63,789 bases of DNA, taken from positions 1 to 63,789 of the forward strand of contig JAUNOM010000010.1 in the NCBI GenBank assembly GCA_030531085.1. Reading direction: 5' to 3'. Below, piece after piece: positions 48,489 through 58,145 of this stretch. A program made the position numbers and the translations under genes. The stretch comes from Prevotellaceae bacterium. Its GTDB lineage: Bacteria > Bacteroidota > Bacteroidia > Bacteroidales > Bacteroidaceae. Position 1 is the stretch's first letter, and each line of letters begins with the position of its first letter. The notes beneath the pieces were generated by a model that saw only the letters and a list, made by a program, of their open reading frames with translations, searched no databases and had not been told where the DNA came from.

Positions 48489-49685
48489 ATGGCAAAAAGA
48501 GATTATTATGAGGTGCTTGGTGTGGATAAGAAAGCCAGTGCCGCAGACATAAAAAAGGCATATCGAAAGATTGCAATAAAGTATCATCCGGACAGACAAG
48601 GTGACAAGAGTGAGGCCGAGAAGAAACACGCAGAGGAGAAGTTTAAAGAGGCTGCCGAGGCGTATTCTGTGTTGTCCGATGAGCAGAAACGTCAGCAGTA
48701 TGACCAGTTCGGATTTGATGGTCCTGGTGGCTTTGGTGGTGCCGGTGGCTTTGGTGGCGGTTTTGGCGGTGCCGGTGGCTTCTCTATGGATGACATCTTC
48801 TCCATGTTTGGCGATGTCTTTGGTGGCCGTGGTAGTGGCTTCAGCGGTTTTGGCGGTGGCTTTGGTGGCAGTAGAGGCCAGCAGGTTCACCGTGGCTCTG
48901 ACCTAAAGCTGAAAGTACGCCTGAATTTGAAGGAGGTCGCCACAGGTGTAACAAAGAAATTTAAGGTACGTAAGGACGTTCCGTGTTCATGTTGTCATGG
49001 TTCTGGTGCGGCAGATGGCTCTGGAAAGGAGACTTGTCCGACGTGTCATGGTTCTGGTGTGGTCATAAAGCAGCAGCAGAGCATTTTTGGCATGATGCAG
49101 ACACAGAGTGTATGTCCAACGTGTGGAGGTGAAGGTCAGGTAATCAAGAACAAGTGTGCCAAATGTAATGGTGAAGGTGTGGAGCATGGCGAGGAAGTCG
49201 TTGAGGTGAACATACCTGCCGGTGTGCAGGATGGTATGGTTGTGAATGTACCTGGAAAGGGTAATGCAGGCAGAAGAAACGGTATTCCTGGAGACATAAA
49301 GGTGTTTATAGAAGAAGAGCGTAATGATACGTTCATAAGGGACGGTAAGGATCTTATCTATAACTTGCTTCTTGACTTCCCGACAGCGGCCTTGGGAGGG
49401 GAGGTAAATATCCCTACCATAGAGGATACACAGCTGAAAGTGAAGATAGAGTCCGGTACACAGCCGGGTAAGACATTGCGCCTTAGGGGTAAGGGACTTC
49501 CTGCTGTGCAGGGTTATGGATACGGCAATGGCGATCTTCTTGTCAATATAAGCGTGTATGTCCCCAAAACACTTTCTAAAGATGAGAAGAAGGCGTTGGA
49601 AAAGTTGAAGGATTCTGACAACTTCCATGGTGACAGGGACACAAAAAAGAATATATTTGATAAGTTCCGTAATTATTTTTCATAA
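48489..49685 (+). CDS. dnaJ: DnaJ co-chaperone
   Basis: 398 residues: J domain with HPD at 33-35, a long Gly/Phe-rich linker (about 75-140), four CxxCxGxG zinc repeats ([32 protein letters not shown]) and the C-terminal substrate domains. Type I (class A) DnaJ. Second gene of the grpE-dnaJ operon. Confidence 0.98.
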   Translation: MAKRDYYEVLGVDKKASAADIKKAYRKIAIKYHPDRQGDKSEAEKKHAEEKFKEAAEAYSVLSDEQKRQQYDQFGFDGPGGFGGAGGFGGGFGGAGGFSMDDIFSMFGDVFGGRGSGFSGFGGGFGGSRGQQVHRGSDLKLKVRLNLKEVATGVTKKFKVRKDVPCSCCHGSGAADGSGKETCPTCHGSGVVIKQQQSIFGMMQTQSVCPTCGGEGQVIKNKCAKCNGEGVEHGEEVVEVNIPAGVQDGMVVNVPGKGNAGRRNGIPGDIKVFIEEERNDTFIRDGKDLIYNLLLDFPTAALGGEVNIPTIEDTQLKVKIESGTQPGKTLRLRGKGLPAVQGYGYGNGDLLVNISVYVPKTLSKDEKKALEKLKDSDNFHGDRDTKKNIFDKFRNYFS

Positions 49686-49701
49686 ATAAAACATAGGCAA
49701 T

Positions 49702-51051
49702 ATGACATATTTTGAGACATTGGCCTATCTATATAACGCAGCGCCTGCCTTTGAAAAGGTGGGCGCTGGTGCGTATAAGGAAGGTCTTAGTAATACTCTC
49801 GCATTGGATGAGCATTTTGGACATCCGCATCGGCGATACCATACAATACATGTTGCAGGAACAAATGGTAAAGGTTCTGTGTCGCATACTTTGGCGGCAT
49901 TGCTGCAGGCGGCAGGATATAGAGTGGGATTATATACTTCACCTCATCTCGTAGATTTCAATGAACGCATTCGTGTAAATGGTAAACCGATTGAACATGA
50001 GTATGTTATTGGTTTTGTAGAGAAAGAACGCAGTTTCTTTGAGCCTTTACATCCGTCATTCTTTGAACTGACTACGGCAATGGCATTTAAATATTTTGCT
50101 GACAGCGCAGTGGATATAGCGGTGGTAGAGGTCGGGCTTGGTGGAAGGCTTGACTGTACAAACATTATAAATCCTTTACTTAGTGTTATAACTAATATTT
50201 CTTTTGACCATACGGCGTTTCTTGGGACGACCTTGTCTCAGATTTCTACAGAGAAAGCAGGAATAATAAAGGAGGGAGTTCCCGTTGTGATAGGGGAGCA
50301 TACAGGGGAGACGAGAGTGGTGTTTGAGAGGGTAGCTGCAGAGAAAGAAGCACCAATTATATTTGCGCAGGATAATCGGTATGTGGAAAGTAGCGAGGAG
50401 GAGAATGCTGGAAGACTCTATAAAACAAACTGTTTTGGTGTGTTGCACGGTGCTCTTGGAGGAGATTGCCAGGAAAAGAATATGAATACAGTGTTGAATT
50501 GTCTTCTGCCTTTAGCGAGAGCAATGCGGAGGGCCGGGCTTCCTTTGTTGAAAATAGATGCGGATAATCAATGCAAAGTAACAGGGCTGATGGATGTTGT
50601 CCGTAAAGCAGTAGAGGGTGTCGTGGATATGACGGGCCTTTGTGGACGTTGGCAGACTATAAGTGCACGTCCACTTGCTATTTGTGATACGGGGCATAAT
50701 TTGGCTGGCTGGCAGTATCTGGCTAAACAGATTGTGAATACGGCGATTCGGAAAAAGAAGGAAAATCCATTAAGTCAGTTACGGATAGTGTTTGGCATGG
50801 TAGATGACAAGGATGTGGACTCTGTATTGGAATTATTGCCTAAAAATGCTATCTATTATTTTACACAAGCGTCAACACATCGGGCAATACCTGTTGTGGA
50901 ACTTCAGCGGCTTGCTTTATCTAAAGGGTTGAAAGGAATTGCGTATCTAACTGTTAAAGAGGCTTATGATGCGGCAAATGCTGACAGTAAGGATTGTGAT
51001 TTCATATTTGTAGGAGGTAGCAGTTATGTTGTCGCAGATTTATTGTCGTAA
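49702..51051 (+). CDS. folC: Folylpolyglutamate / dihydrofolate synthase
   Basis: 449 residues, Mur-ligase-like. P-loop VAGTNGKGSVSHTLAALL near residue 54, VVEVGLGGRLDCTN near 145, and the C-terminal glutamate ligase domain ending FVGGSSYVVADLL. Adds glutamates to folates. Starts 17 bases after dnaJ. Confidence 0.95.
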   Translation: MTYFETLAYLYNAAPAFEKVGAGAYKEGLSNTLALDEHFGHPHRRYHTIHVAGTNGKGSVSHTLAALLQAAGYRVGLYTSPHLVDFNERIRVNGKPIEHEYVIGFVEKERSFFEPLHPSFFELTTAMAFKYFADSAVDIAVVEVGLGGRLDCTNIINPLLSVITNISFDHTAFLGTTLSQISTEKAGIIKEGVPVVIGEHTGETRVVFERVAAEKEAPIIFAQDNRYVESSEEENAGRLYKTNCFGVLHGALGGDCQEKNMNTVLNCLLPLARAMRRAGLPLLKIDADNQCKVTGLMDVVRKAVEGVVDMTGLCGRWQTISARPLAICDTGHNLAGWQYLAKQIVNTAIRKKKENPLSQLRIVFGMVDDKDVDSVLELLPKNAIYYFTQASTHRAIPVVELQRLALSKGLKGIAYLTVKEAYDAANADSKDCDFIFVGGSSYVVADLLS

Positions 51052-51069
51052 GATATTTTTCGCATAATG

Positions 51070-51101
51070 TTTGGTTGTTTGAAAAAAAATGTTTAAATTT
51101 G
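51070..51101 (+). promoter_or_regulatory. Promoter of purA
   Basis: TTTG (51070-51073), 20 bases, TAAATTTG (51094-51101). Exact consensus, with a leader of about 90 bases. Confidence 0.8.
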
Positions 51102-51198
51102 CACGGTTGTTATGTAGTTATAGCTTTTTTACAGATGTAGTTCTGATTGAATTGCTGCTGCATTTAAGAAATTGTAATACTTTAAACAAAATACTATT

Positions 51199-52470
51199 AT
51201 GACAGGTAAAGTCGATGTGCTCCTTGGTTTGCAGTGGGGCGATGAAGGTAAAGGAAAAGTTGTTGATGTGCTCACACCCAAGTATGATGTGATAGCACGC
51301 TTTCAGGGTGGCCCAAATGCAGGACATACGTTAGAGTTTAATGGTGAAAAGTATGTGTTGCGTTCAATACCGTCAGGCATATTCCAGGGTGGTAAGGTGA
51401 ATATAATTGGTAATGGAGTTGTTCTTGCTCCGGATCTTTTTATGGATGAGGCTAAGGATTTGGAGAAGAGTGGACACGATTTGAAGTCTCGTCTCCATAT
51501 ATCAAAGAAAGCACATCTTATAATGCCTACACACCGTGTTCTCGATGCAGCGATAGAGGCTTCTAAGGGTAAGGATAAGGTTGGCACAACAGGTAAGGGT
51601 ATCGGTCCTACTTATTCTGATAAGATTGCACGTACAGGACTGCGTGTAGGCGATATCCTTGATAATTTTGAGGAAAAGTACGCAAAGCATAAAGCGCGTC
51701 ACGAGGAACAGTTGCGTGCCATGAATTATACTGACTATGATATTACTGAAGTCGAGAATAAATGGCTTGAGGGAGTGGAGTATCTTAAGCAGTTTAAGAT
51801 TGTAGACTCAGAGCATGAGGTGAACAAAACCCTTAAATCAGGAAAGTCAATACTTTGCGAAGGTGCGCAGGGTACTATGCTTGATGTGGATTTCGGCTCT
51901 TATCCATTTGTTACTTCAAGTAATACAATATGTGCTGGCGCTTGTACAGGTCTTGGTCTTGGTCCAAATAAGATTGGTGAAGTGTATGGAATAATGAAGG
52001 CTTACTGTACACGTGTGGGCGCAGGACCTTTCCCTACTGAACTGTTTGATGAGACTGGACAGAAGATGCGTGATATAGGCCATGAGTATGGGGCTGTGAC
52101 AGGACGTGAGCGCCGTTGTGGTTGGATTGACCTTGTGGCGCTGCGCTATTCTATAATGGTGAATGGCGTTACTCAGCTTATAATGATGAAGAGTGATGTC
52201 CTTGACACATTTAAGACAATAAAGGCTTGTGTGGCATATAAAGTTAATGGTGTTGAGACACCAGACTTCCCCTATGATATAGAGAAAGGTATAGAACCTG
52301 TTTATAAGGAACTTAAGGGATGGCAGACAGATATGACAAAGATGACATCAGAGGATGAGTTCCCACAGGAGTTTAAGGATTACATAGCATTCCTTGAGAC
52401 GCAACTTGAGACACCAATAAAGATTGTGTCAATAGGACCGGACCGTGAACAGACTATAGTAAGAAAGTAA
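51199..52470 (+). CDS. purA: Adenylosuccinate synthetase
   Basis: 423 residues, joins IMP and aspartate with GTP in AMP synthesis. Family blocks: QWGDEGKGKVVDVL at the N-terminus (catalytic Asp), GPNAGHT near residue 37, GTTGKGIGPTYSDK near 130 and GRERRCGWIDL near 300. hisS begins six bases after the stop. Confidence 0.98.
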   Translation: MTGKVDVLLGLQWGDEGKGKVVDVLTPKYDVIARFQGGPNAGHTLEFNGEKYVLRSIPSGIFQGGKVNIIGNGVVLAPDLFMDEAKDLEKSGHDLKSRLHISKKAHLIMPTHRVLDAAIEASKGKDKVGTTGKGIGPTYSDKIARTGLRVGDILDNFEEKYAKHKARHEEQLRAMNYTDYDITEVENKWLEGVEYLKQFKIVDSEHEVNKTLKSGKSILCEGAQGTMLDVDFGSYPFVTSSNTICAGACTGLGLGPNKIGEVYGIMKAYCTRVGAGPFPTELFDETGQKMRDIGHEYGAVTGRERRCGWIDLVALRYSIMVNGVTQLIMMKSDVLDTFKTIKACVAYKVNGVETPDFPYDIEKGIEPVYKELKGWQTDMTKMTSEDEFPQEFKDYIAFLETQLETPIKIVSIGPDREQTIVRK

Positions 52471-52476
52471 TCTATA

Positions 52477-53856
52477 ATGGCACAGAAACCAGGAATACCA
52501 AAGGGTACACGTGATTTCTCCCCTGTGGAGATGTCTAAGCGTAACTATATTTTCAATACAGTCAGGAGTGTTTTTGAACTCTATGGCTTTAGGCAGATAG
52601 AGACTCCAGCCATGGAGAACCTTTTTACCTTGATGGGAAAATATGGCGAGGAAGGTGATAAGCTCCTTTTCAAGATCTTGAATTCCGGTGATTTCCTCCA
52701 TGGAATGACTGCTGATGAAGTCGCTAATACATCAACATTAAAGTTGGCGGCAAAGTTCTGCGAGAAAGGACTACGCTATGATTTGACAGTCCCATTTGCC
52801 AGGTATGTAGTACAGCATCGTGAGGAGTTGCAGTTGCCATTCAAACGTTATCAGATACAGCCGGTTTGGCGTGCGGACAGACCACAGAAGGGACGTTATC
52901 GTGAGTTCTACCAGTGTGATGTTGATGTTGTTGGCTCTGATTCATTATTGAATGAGGTGGACCTGATGCAGATAACCGATACAATATTCAGTAAGTTCGG
53001 TGTCAGGGTTCAGATTAAGATAAACAATCGCAAGATACTTACTGGCATAGCAGAGGTTATTGGTGAGTCAGATAAGATTGTGGACATCACTGTAGCCATA
53101 GACAAACTGGACAAAATAGGTCTTGATGCTGTAAATGATGAATTGAGACAGGACGGTATAGCTGAAGAGGCTATAGAGAAGTTGCAGCCAATAATAAAGC
53201 TTGAGGGCACTAATGCACAAAAACTTGACACTATAGCAGTTCTGTTGAAAGACTCCGAGATAGGTATGAAGGGTGTTGAGGAGATGAGGTATATCCTTGG
53301 AATACTCGGCGCACTTGATAGTTCTAAGGGAATGTTGAATAACGAATTGCAGCTTGACCTTACGCTGGCTCGTGGCCTTAATTATTATACCGGTGCCATT
53401 TTTGAGGTGAAGGCCCTTGATGTACAGATAGGAAGTATCACAGGTGGCGGAAGGTATGATAACCTTACGGGCATCTTTGGTATGCCGGGACTTTCAGGTG
53501 TCGGAATATCATTCGGTGCTGACCGCATATATGATGTCCTGAACCAGCTTGATTTGTATCCAAAGGAGGCGGTGCATGGTACAGAACTGCTCTTTATCAA
53601 CTTTGGTGAGCGTGAGACTGCCTATTGCATACCTATAGCCGCAGCGGCTCGAAAAGCTGGAATAAGGACAGAAGTGTATGCGGATGCTGTCAAGATGAAG
53701 AAGCAGATGTCCTATGCTAATGCGTTATCCATACCTTTTGTAGCTCTCGCAGGAGAGAATGAGATGGCTGAAGGCAAGGTAACATTAAAGAATATGATAA
53801 CAGGTGAGCAGAAACTCCTTGATGTGGAAGAACTTATAAAATGTATAAAAGGATGA
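52477..53856 (+). CDS. hisS: Histidyl-tRNA synthetase
   Basis: 459 residues, class II. Motif 2 shows [20 protein letters not shown]; the histidine loop ARGLNYYTG and motif 3 with [11 protein letters not shown] follow; the C-terminal anticodon-binding domain is present. Linked to purA upstream by a six-base gap, and its stop overlaps the acetylesterase start (ATGA). Confidence 0.98.
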   Translation: MAQKPGIPKGTRDFSPVEMSKRNYIFNTVRSVFELYGFRQIETPAMENLFTLMGKYGEEGDKLLFKILNSGDFLHGMTADEVANTSTLKLAAKFCEKGLRYDLTVPFARYVVQHREELQLPFKRYQIQPVWRADRPQKGRYREFYQCDVDVVGSDSLLNEVDLMQITDTIFSKFGVRVQIKINNRKILTGIAEVIGESDKIVDITVAIDKLDKIGLDAVNDELRQDGIAEEAIEKLQPIIKLEGTNAQKLDTIAVLLKDSEIGMKGVEEMRYILGILGALDSSKGMLNNELQLDLTLARGLNYYTGAIFEVKALDVQIGSITGGGRYDNLTGIFGMPGLSGVGISFGADRIYDVLNQLDLYPKEAVHGTELLFINFGERETAYCIPIAAAARKAGIRTEVYADAVKMKKQMSYANALSIPFVALAGENEMAEGKVTLKNMITGEQKLLDVEELIKCIKG

Positions 53857-54860
53857 AGATGAACAAGGTTTATTCAAGACTGGCAGCCTTAGTAATACTG
53901 ATGTCATTGCTGTTTACAATGACATCAAGCAACAGGCGTATTACAATATTCATGATAGGCGATTCCACTATGGCCAATAAGGATATAAAGAAAGGACCGG
54001 AACGTGGCTGGGGAATGGCTTTGCAAGGCTTTTTCACAGAGAATGTGGTTGTGGACAATCATGCGTTGAACGGACGTTCATCACGTAGTTTCATCCTTGA
54101 GGGACATTGGAAGAAAGTGTATGATGCAATGAAACCCGGCGATTACCTTGTTATACAGTTCGGCCATAATGATGAGAAGGGCAAAATAGGGGACAGACGT
54201 CATACAGATGCGGGGTTAACCCTTGATGACAACTATCGTATGTTTGCCAGAGCAGCACAGGAAAAGGGAGCAACGCCTATAATAATGAATGCTGTTGTGC
54301 GTCGTAATTTCTATAAAAAGCCAGACCTCGGTGTTGACGATGAGTCTTTACGCAATGTAGCATACAAAGAGGAGAATGTGAACAGTGACACATTGATAGA
54401 CACACACGGTAACTATATCCTCACTCCACGCAATGTGGCACTTATGATGCGTGTGCCATACGTGGACGCAAACAAGATAACGCACGATATAGAGCAGTCC
54501 ATGGGCATTGAGGGAAGCCGTAAACTCCATATGTGGATAAAGCCTGGAGAGTACGGAATAGCGAAAGGCCGTCAGGACAATACACATTATAATGTCTATG
54601 GCGCCCATGTTGTGGCCTCACATCTTGTTGATGCCATGGCAGAAGTTTGTCCAGAATTAAAACCTTATGTCCGCCATTACGATTATATAGTGTCTGCATT
54701 GGGCAAGGGTAATTACATGACTCTGCAGGAAGCGGTTGATGCTGTACCGTCAGGAAAGTCGGCTACCATCTCTGTGATAGATGGTAAATGGGCTAAACCG
54801 AACATTCCAAAGAATAAGAGAATAAAGATAGTCAAATACAGTACTGTCGTAATCAAATGA
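53853..54860 (+). CDS. Rhamnogalacturonan acetylesterase (CE12, SGNH) with a pectin-methylesterase remnant
   Basis: 335 residues from the ATG at 53853, which overlaps the hisS stop. After a signal peptide come the SGNH blocks: MIGDSTM (Ser38), NGRSSRSF (73-80), FGHND (104-107) and DNTHYN (D242, H245), the CE12 set. It removes acetyl groups from rhamnogalacturonan. The last 60 residues ([20 protein letters not shown], then PKNKRIKIV) resemble the first strand turns of a CE8 pectin methylesterase, which then breaks off, so the protein looks like a truncated CE12-CE8 fusion. Confidence 0.9.
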   Translation: MKMNKVYSRLAALVILMSLLFTMTSSNRRITIFMIGDSTMANKDIKKGPERGWGMALQGFFTENVVVDNHALNGRSSRSFILEGHWKKVYDAMKPGDYLVIQFGHNDEKGKIGDRRHTDAGLTLDDNYRMFARAAQEKGATPIIMNAVVRRNFYKKPDLGVDDESLRNVAYKEENVNSDTLIDTHGNYILTPRNVALMMRVPYVDANKITHDIEQSMGIEGSRKLHMWIKPGEYGIAKGRQDNTHYNVYGAHVVASHLVDAMAEVCPELKPYVRHYDYIVSALGKGNYMTLQEAVDAVPSGKSATISVIDGKWAKPNIPKNKRIKIVKYSTVVIK

Positions 54861-54876
54861 TTTTTTAGGAAATAAT

Positions 54877-55584
54877 ATGAAACAAAATAGTCTTATATGC
54901 AGTTCGCTAATCATTGCTGTCGGTATGGTGGTAATGGGCTTTTCGATACGCAGTGGCATTGTCACATTCAAGGACATGGACCGGAGCGTTGTTGTGAAAG
55001 GTCTGGCTGAGCGAGAGGTCAAGGCGGATAAGGTCACATGGCCTTTGGTGTACAAGGAGTTGGGCAATGATCCTTCCGAGATGTACAATACACTTGAGAT
55101 GAAGAACCAAAAGGTGGTGAATTTTCTTAAAGGTGCGGGCATCAAGAGTGAGGAGATAAGCGTCAATCCACCCGTAATCTCGGACCGTCAGGCCGATAAC
55201 TATGGCAATGAGATTATGAACTACCGATATAAGGCTACAAGTGTTATCACAGTCATCTCATCTGATGTGGACAAAGTCCGACAGCTTATGAGAAGGCAGA
55301 CAGAACTTATGCGGCAGGGCATAGCCATTGTTAGTGAGGAGTATGGTTCAAATGCTGTGAGGTATGAGTTCACAGGGCTAAACAGCATTAAGCCTGGAAT
55401 GGTAGAGGAAGCGACAAAGAAGGCCAGGGAGACTGCGCAGAAGTTTGCAGAGGACTCCGAGTCCACATTGGGAGGAATCAAAAGCGCACAGCAGGGACAG
55501 TTCTCCATCGAGGATCGTGATGCCAACTCACCATATATAAAAAGAGTACGAGTTGTTACGACTGTAGACTATTCTTTGGAATAG
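54877..55584 (+). CDS. SIMPL-domain (DUF541) protein
   Basis: 235 residues with one N-terminal hydrophobic segment (ICSSLIIAVGMVVMGFSI, anchor or signal) and the SIMPL fold: VVKGLAEREVKADKVTWPL, then YRYKATSVITV and ARETAQKFAEDSESTLGGI. Periplasmic; the function of the family is not settled. 16 bases after the acetylesterase. Confidence 0.9.
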   Translation: MKQNSLICSSLIIAVGMVVMGFSIRSGIVTFKDMDRSVVVKGLAEREVKADKVTWPLVYKELGNDPSEMYNTLEMKNQKVVNFLKGAGIKSEEISVNPPVISDRQADNYGNEIMNYRYKATSVITVISSDVDKVRQLMRRQTELMRQGIAIVSEEYGSNAVRYEFTGLNSIKPGMVEEATKKARETAQKFAEDSESTLGGIKSAQQGQFSIEDRDANSPYIKRVRVVTTVDYSLE

Positions 55585-55640
55585 AATATACTATAGTGTT
55601 ATAAACATTTGTAACTTATAATCATCTAAATAACATAACA

Positions 55641-56090
55641 ATGTCAATTTTCGACCAAATTTCAAAAGATATCATCGCGGCAATGAAGGCGAAGGATGCT
55701 GTGAGGCGCGATGCTCTACGCAATGTGAAGAAAGTGTTCCTCGAGGCAAAGACTGCTCCGGGCGCTGGTGACGAGCTGTCCGATGTTGATGCCATGAAAA
55801 TCCTACAGAAGCTGGCAAAGCAGGGTAGAGAGGCTGCGGACATTTTCATTCAACAAGGAAGACAGGATCTTGCTGACGCAGAGCTGGCACAGGTTGCAGT
55901 CTATGCTGACTATCTGCCCAAGCAGCTTTCCGACGCAGAGTTGGAGGTGGAAGTCAAGGCTGTAATCGAAGAGATTGGAGCCACATCTATTAAGGAAATG
56001 GGAAAGGTCATGGGACTCGCTACGAAGAAGCTCTCTGGCAGAGCTGACGGGCGTGCTGTGAGTGAATGCGTAAAGAGACTATTATCATAA
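55641..56090 (+). CDS. GatB/YqeY-domain protein
   Basis: 149 residues, all helical: SIFDQISKDIIAAMKAKD, then RQDLADAELAQV and the C-terminal TSIKEMGKVMGLATKKLSGRADG block shared with the tail of GatB. It is a stand-alone YqeY protein, thought to bind tRNA by analogy; activity unknown. Confidence 0.93.
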   Translation: MSIFDQISKDIIAAMKAKDAVRRDALRNVKKVFLEAKTAPGAGDELSDVDAMKILQKLAKQGREAADIFIQQGRQDLADAELAQVAVYADYLPKQLSDAELEVEVKAVIEEIGATSIKEMGKVMGLATKKLSGRADGRAVSECVKRLLS

Positions 56091-56185
56091 CGTAGTGCAT
56101 TCACTCGTAATTCTTATTTACCTGATAACTGAGATTTTTTATAATATATTTTTTTATTTGTCTAATACCAATTAAGTGTTACAAG

Positions 56186-57460
56186 ATGAACAAAAATTAT
56201 CTTTTTGTGGCAGCAGTGGCCATGTGCGCTGCTTGTCAGTCTGACCATGAAGACAGTGAAGGTGTTTCTAACGGTTCCATGCACAAGGTGTATCTTACGG
56301 CCAATGCAGTCATTGGGGGGGGTGACCTTGTGTATCCTATTACTGTTTATGCTTATGACAGTAATAATGCTGTGGCGGCGCAGCAGACGATAAACAGTCC
56401 AGAAGATGGCATATCGATGAGACTTAAGACCGGACAGTACACCATTTCGACAGTCAGTGGCAGCACAGACTTCTCCAAAGGATATACCACGACTCCGCTA
56501 ATGATGGGAACAAAGCAGATAAGCCTTACTTCTGACATCGCAGAGGATATAGCGATGCAATACAAGGTGGCTTCTGTCAATGTTGTATTGACGGATGTCA
56601 GACCTGAGGCCACGAGTGTCAGCATCAGTTTAGCACCACTATATGGAAGTATCAATAACAAAGGGGAACTTAGTGGAAGCGTGGAGCCTATGTTGGAATG
56701 TACAAAGTCTGCTGATGGCACATGGACTACCGGAACATTCTATGTGCTACCCAGCATAAACACCACTCCTGTTCTCACCATAAAGCAGACATTGTCATCT
56801 GGAAAGACAGAACTCTCACATAAGACTATTAAGCAGATTGTGGCCGGCACGCCATATTTATATAAAGCCCAATACGATAAAAATTCGACACATTATATAT
56901 TGACATTGACTATTTCTGGTGCTACGTGGGGCGAGGGCGCCACAGAGACGTTCGTGTTCGGAGAGGATGACAGTAGCATAGACACCCCAGTTACGCCTGG
57001 AACTCCTGATACTCCAGACACTCCTGTAACGCCATCTTCGATAAAGGCAGGTACAATATGGAATGGTCATATTGTAGCACTGGTGAATGGAAATACCGCT
57101 ACATTGTTAAGTAAGAAGGAATGGGACTTGGCAGATGTTGATGTCCTGCCGACAGATGAGATTGCCGCATATTCAGAAGACGGTATGACAGGTTGGACTT
57201 TGCCTACAGAAGAGCAAGGAAAGACTATTGCTGAGACATATCATCGTGTAGATGACAATCCAAATTATGCTAACCTTAATTCTGTGTTGGAAGCTAATGG
57301 CTTGACAAAAATACAGGATAGTAAGGATGATATAAAATATTTATGCGGTGATGGAACTACCGCATATTCCTATATAAATTTCTCTCGACTGGTGGGTACC
57401 AGTGATAAGACTCGCGATTACCGCATTCGATTGATAAAGACAGTGACGGTCAGTGAATGA
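56186..57460 (+). CDS. Fimbrillin-like surface lipoprotein with a Pro/Thr linker
   Basis: 424 residues. The lipoprotein signal ends AMCAAC (Cys15). The N-terminal half is all beta and looks like the FimB/Mfa2 group (PITVYAYDSNNAV, MRLKTGQYTISTVSG). A PVTPGTPDTPDTPVTP linker (about 273-288) leads to a C-terminal domain of about 130 residues with GWTLPTEEQGKTI. A run of eight G at 56315-56322 lies early in the gene, so slippage could switch it off. Followed by element copy C. Confidence 0.75.
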   Translation: MNKNYLFVAAVAMCAACQSDHEDSEGVSNGSMHKVYLTANAVIGGGDLVYPITVYAYDSNNAVAAQQTINSPEDGISMRLKTGQYTISTVSGSTDFSKGYTTTPLMMGTKQISLTSDIAEDIAMQYKVASVNVVLTDVRPEATSVSISLAPLYGSINNKGELSGSVEPMLECTKSADGTWTTGTFYVLPSINTTPVLTIKQTLSSGKTELSHKTIKQIVAGTPYLYKAQYDKNSTHYILTLTISGATWGEGATETFVFGEDDSSIDTPVTPGTPDTPDTPVTPSSIKAGTIWNGHIVALVNGNTATLLSKKEWDLADVDVLPTDEIAAYSEDGMTGWTLPTEEQGKTIAETYHRVDDNPNYANLNSVLEANGLTKIQDSKDDIKYLCGDGTTAYSYINFSRLVGTSDKTRDYRIRLIKTVTVSE

Positions 57461-57520
57461 TAGTATGCTTTGAGATAAAACAATCCCTCTTGCAGCTACA
57501 AAAGTGAGAGAGGCGATTTT

Positions 57521-57943
57521 GACAAAACGTAAGCAAAAAGGCCTTTTTGCTTACGTTTTGCTTTTTCGGAACTTTCGACTTCACCTTGCATTTTAGAGAG
57601 AAAGAGGCCGTTTTTTAGTCCTTGAAATAACGTTTTCTATACGTTCGCGCGCAATCTGATAGCTTTTACTCTGCAATCTCTATCATATTGCATTGCTATT
57701 TGTATCTGATTGCAGAGTAAAAGCTATCAGATTACAGCGGTTTTAAGGCTCTTTCTGTATGCTTTTACACATTGATTAAAAGGTGAATTTAGATAAAGTT
57801 AAGATAATCAGATGATTTTGTAAAGTGCGGAGAATGCGCTGTACGGGCCCATAGGAAAATAATTTTGAAATAAACGATTCTCAGAGGACTTGAAAAATCA
57901 AAGTGTCAGAAAAACACCTCTTTTTCTGACACTTTGATTTTTT
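57521..57943 (+). repeat. Hairpin-rich interspersed element, copy C
   Basis: The best-formed copy. A perfect 38-base palindrome at 57523-57560, centred on GGCC, comes first. The block TTGCATTTTAGAGAGAAAG lies near 57587. The central hairpin has perfect 26-bp arms 57653-57678 and 57708-57733 and a 29-base loop, where copies A and B have seven bases. The box TGCGCTGTACG is at 57835-57845, with AGAAT/ATTCT flanks (57831-57835 and 57877-57881). The 3' hairpin is a perfect 22 bp (57893-57914 with 57921-57942) ending in T residues. It lies between a lipoprotein gene and the uxaB promoter. Confidence 0.88.
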
Positions 57944-58064
57944 ATGATATTCCAATGAAACCTTTTGAGTATCCTGTTTTTTCTTTCATTCATAATCAGG
58001 GGTTAAAAAATGCTAAATTGCGGATAAAAGACAGGTATTGCTTTTTACATTCAATAATTTTCGT

Positions 58065-58072
58065 TAACTTTG
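58065..58072 (+). promoter_or_regulatory. -7 box for uxaB
   Basis: TAACTTTG, 74 bases before the start codon; the upstream element is poor. Confidence 0.5.
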
Positions 58073-58145
58073 CATCAATTCTCTAATATTTGAAGAATAC
58101 AACCTGAATATAATTCAACTAACTACTTAATAAAAAATACATAAA

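Noticed and set aside
57521-57943. Element as an upstream leader or riboswitch of uxaB
   Set aside because: It ends in a terminator-like hairpin before a separate promoter box, and copies A and B lie next to unrelated genes, copy A in antisense orientation.
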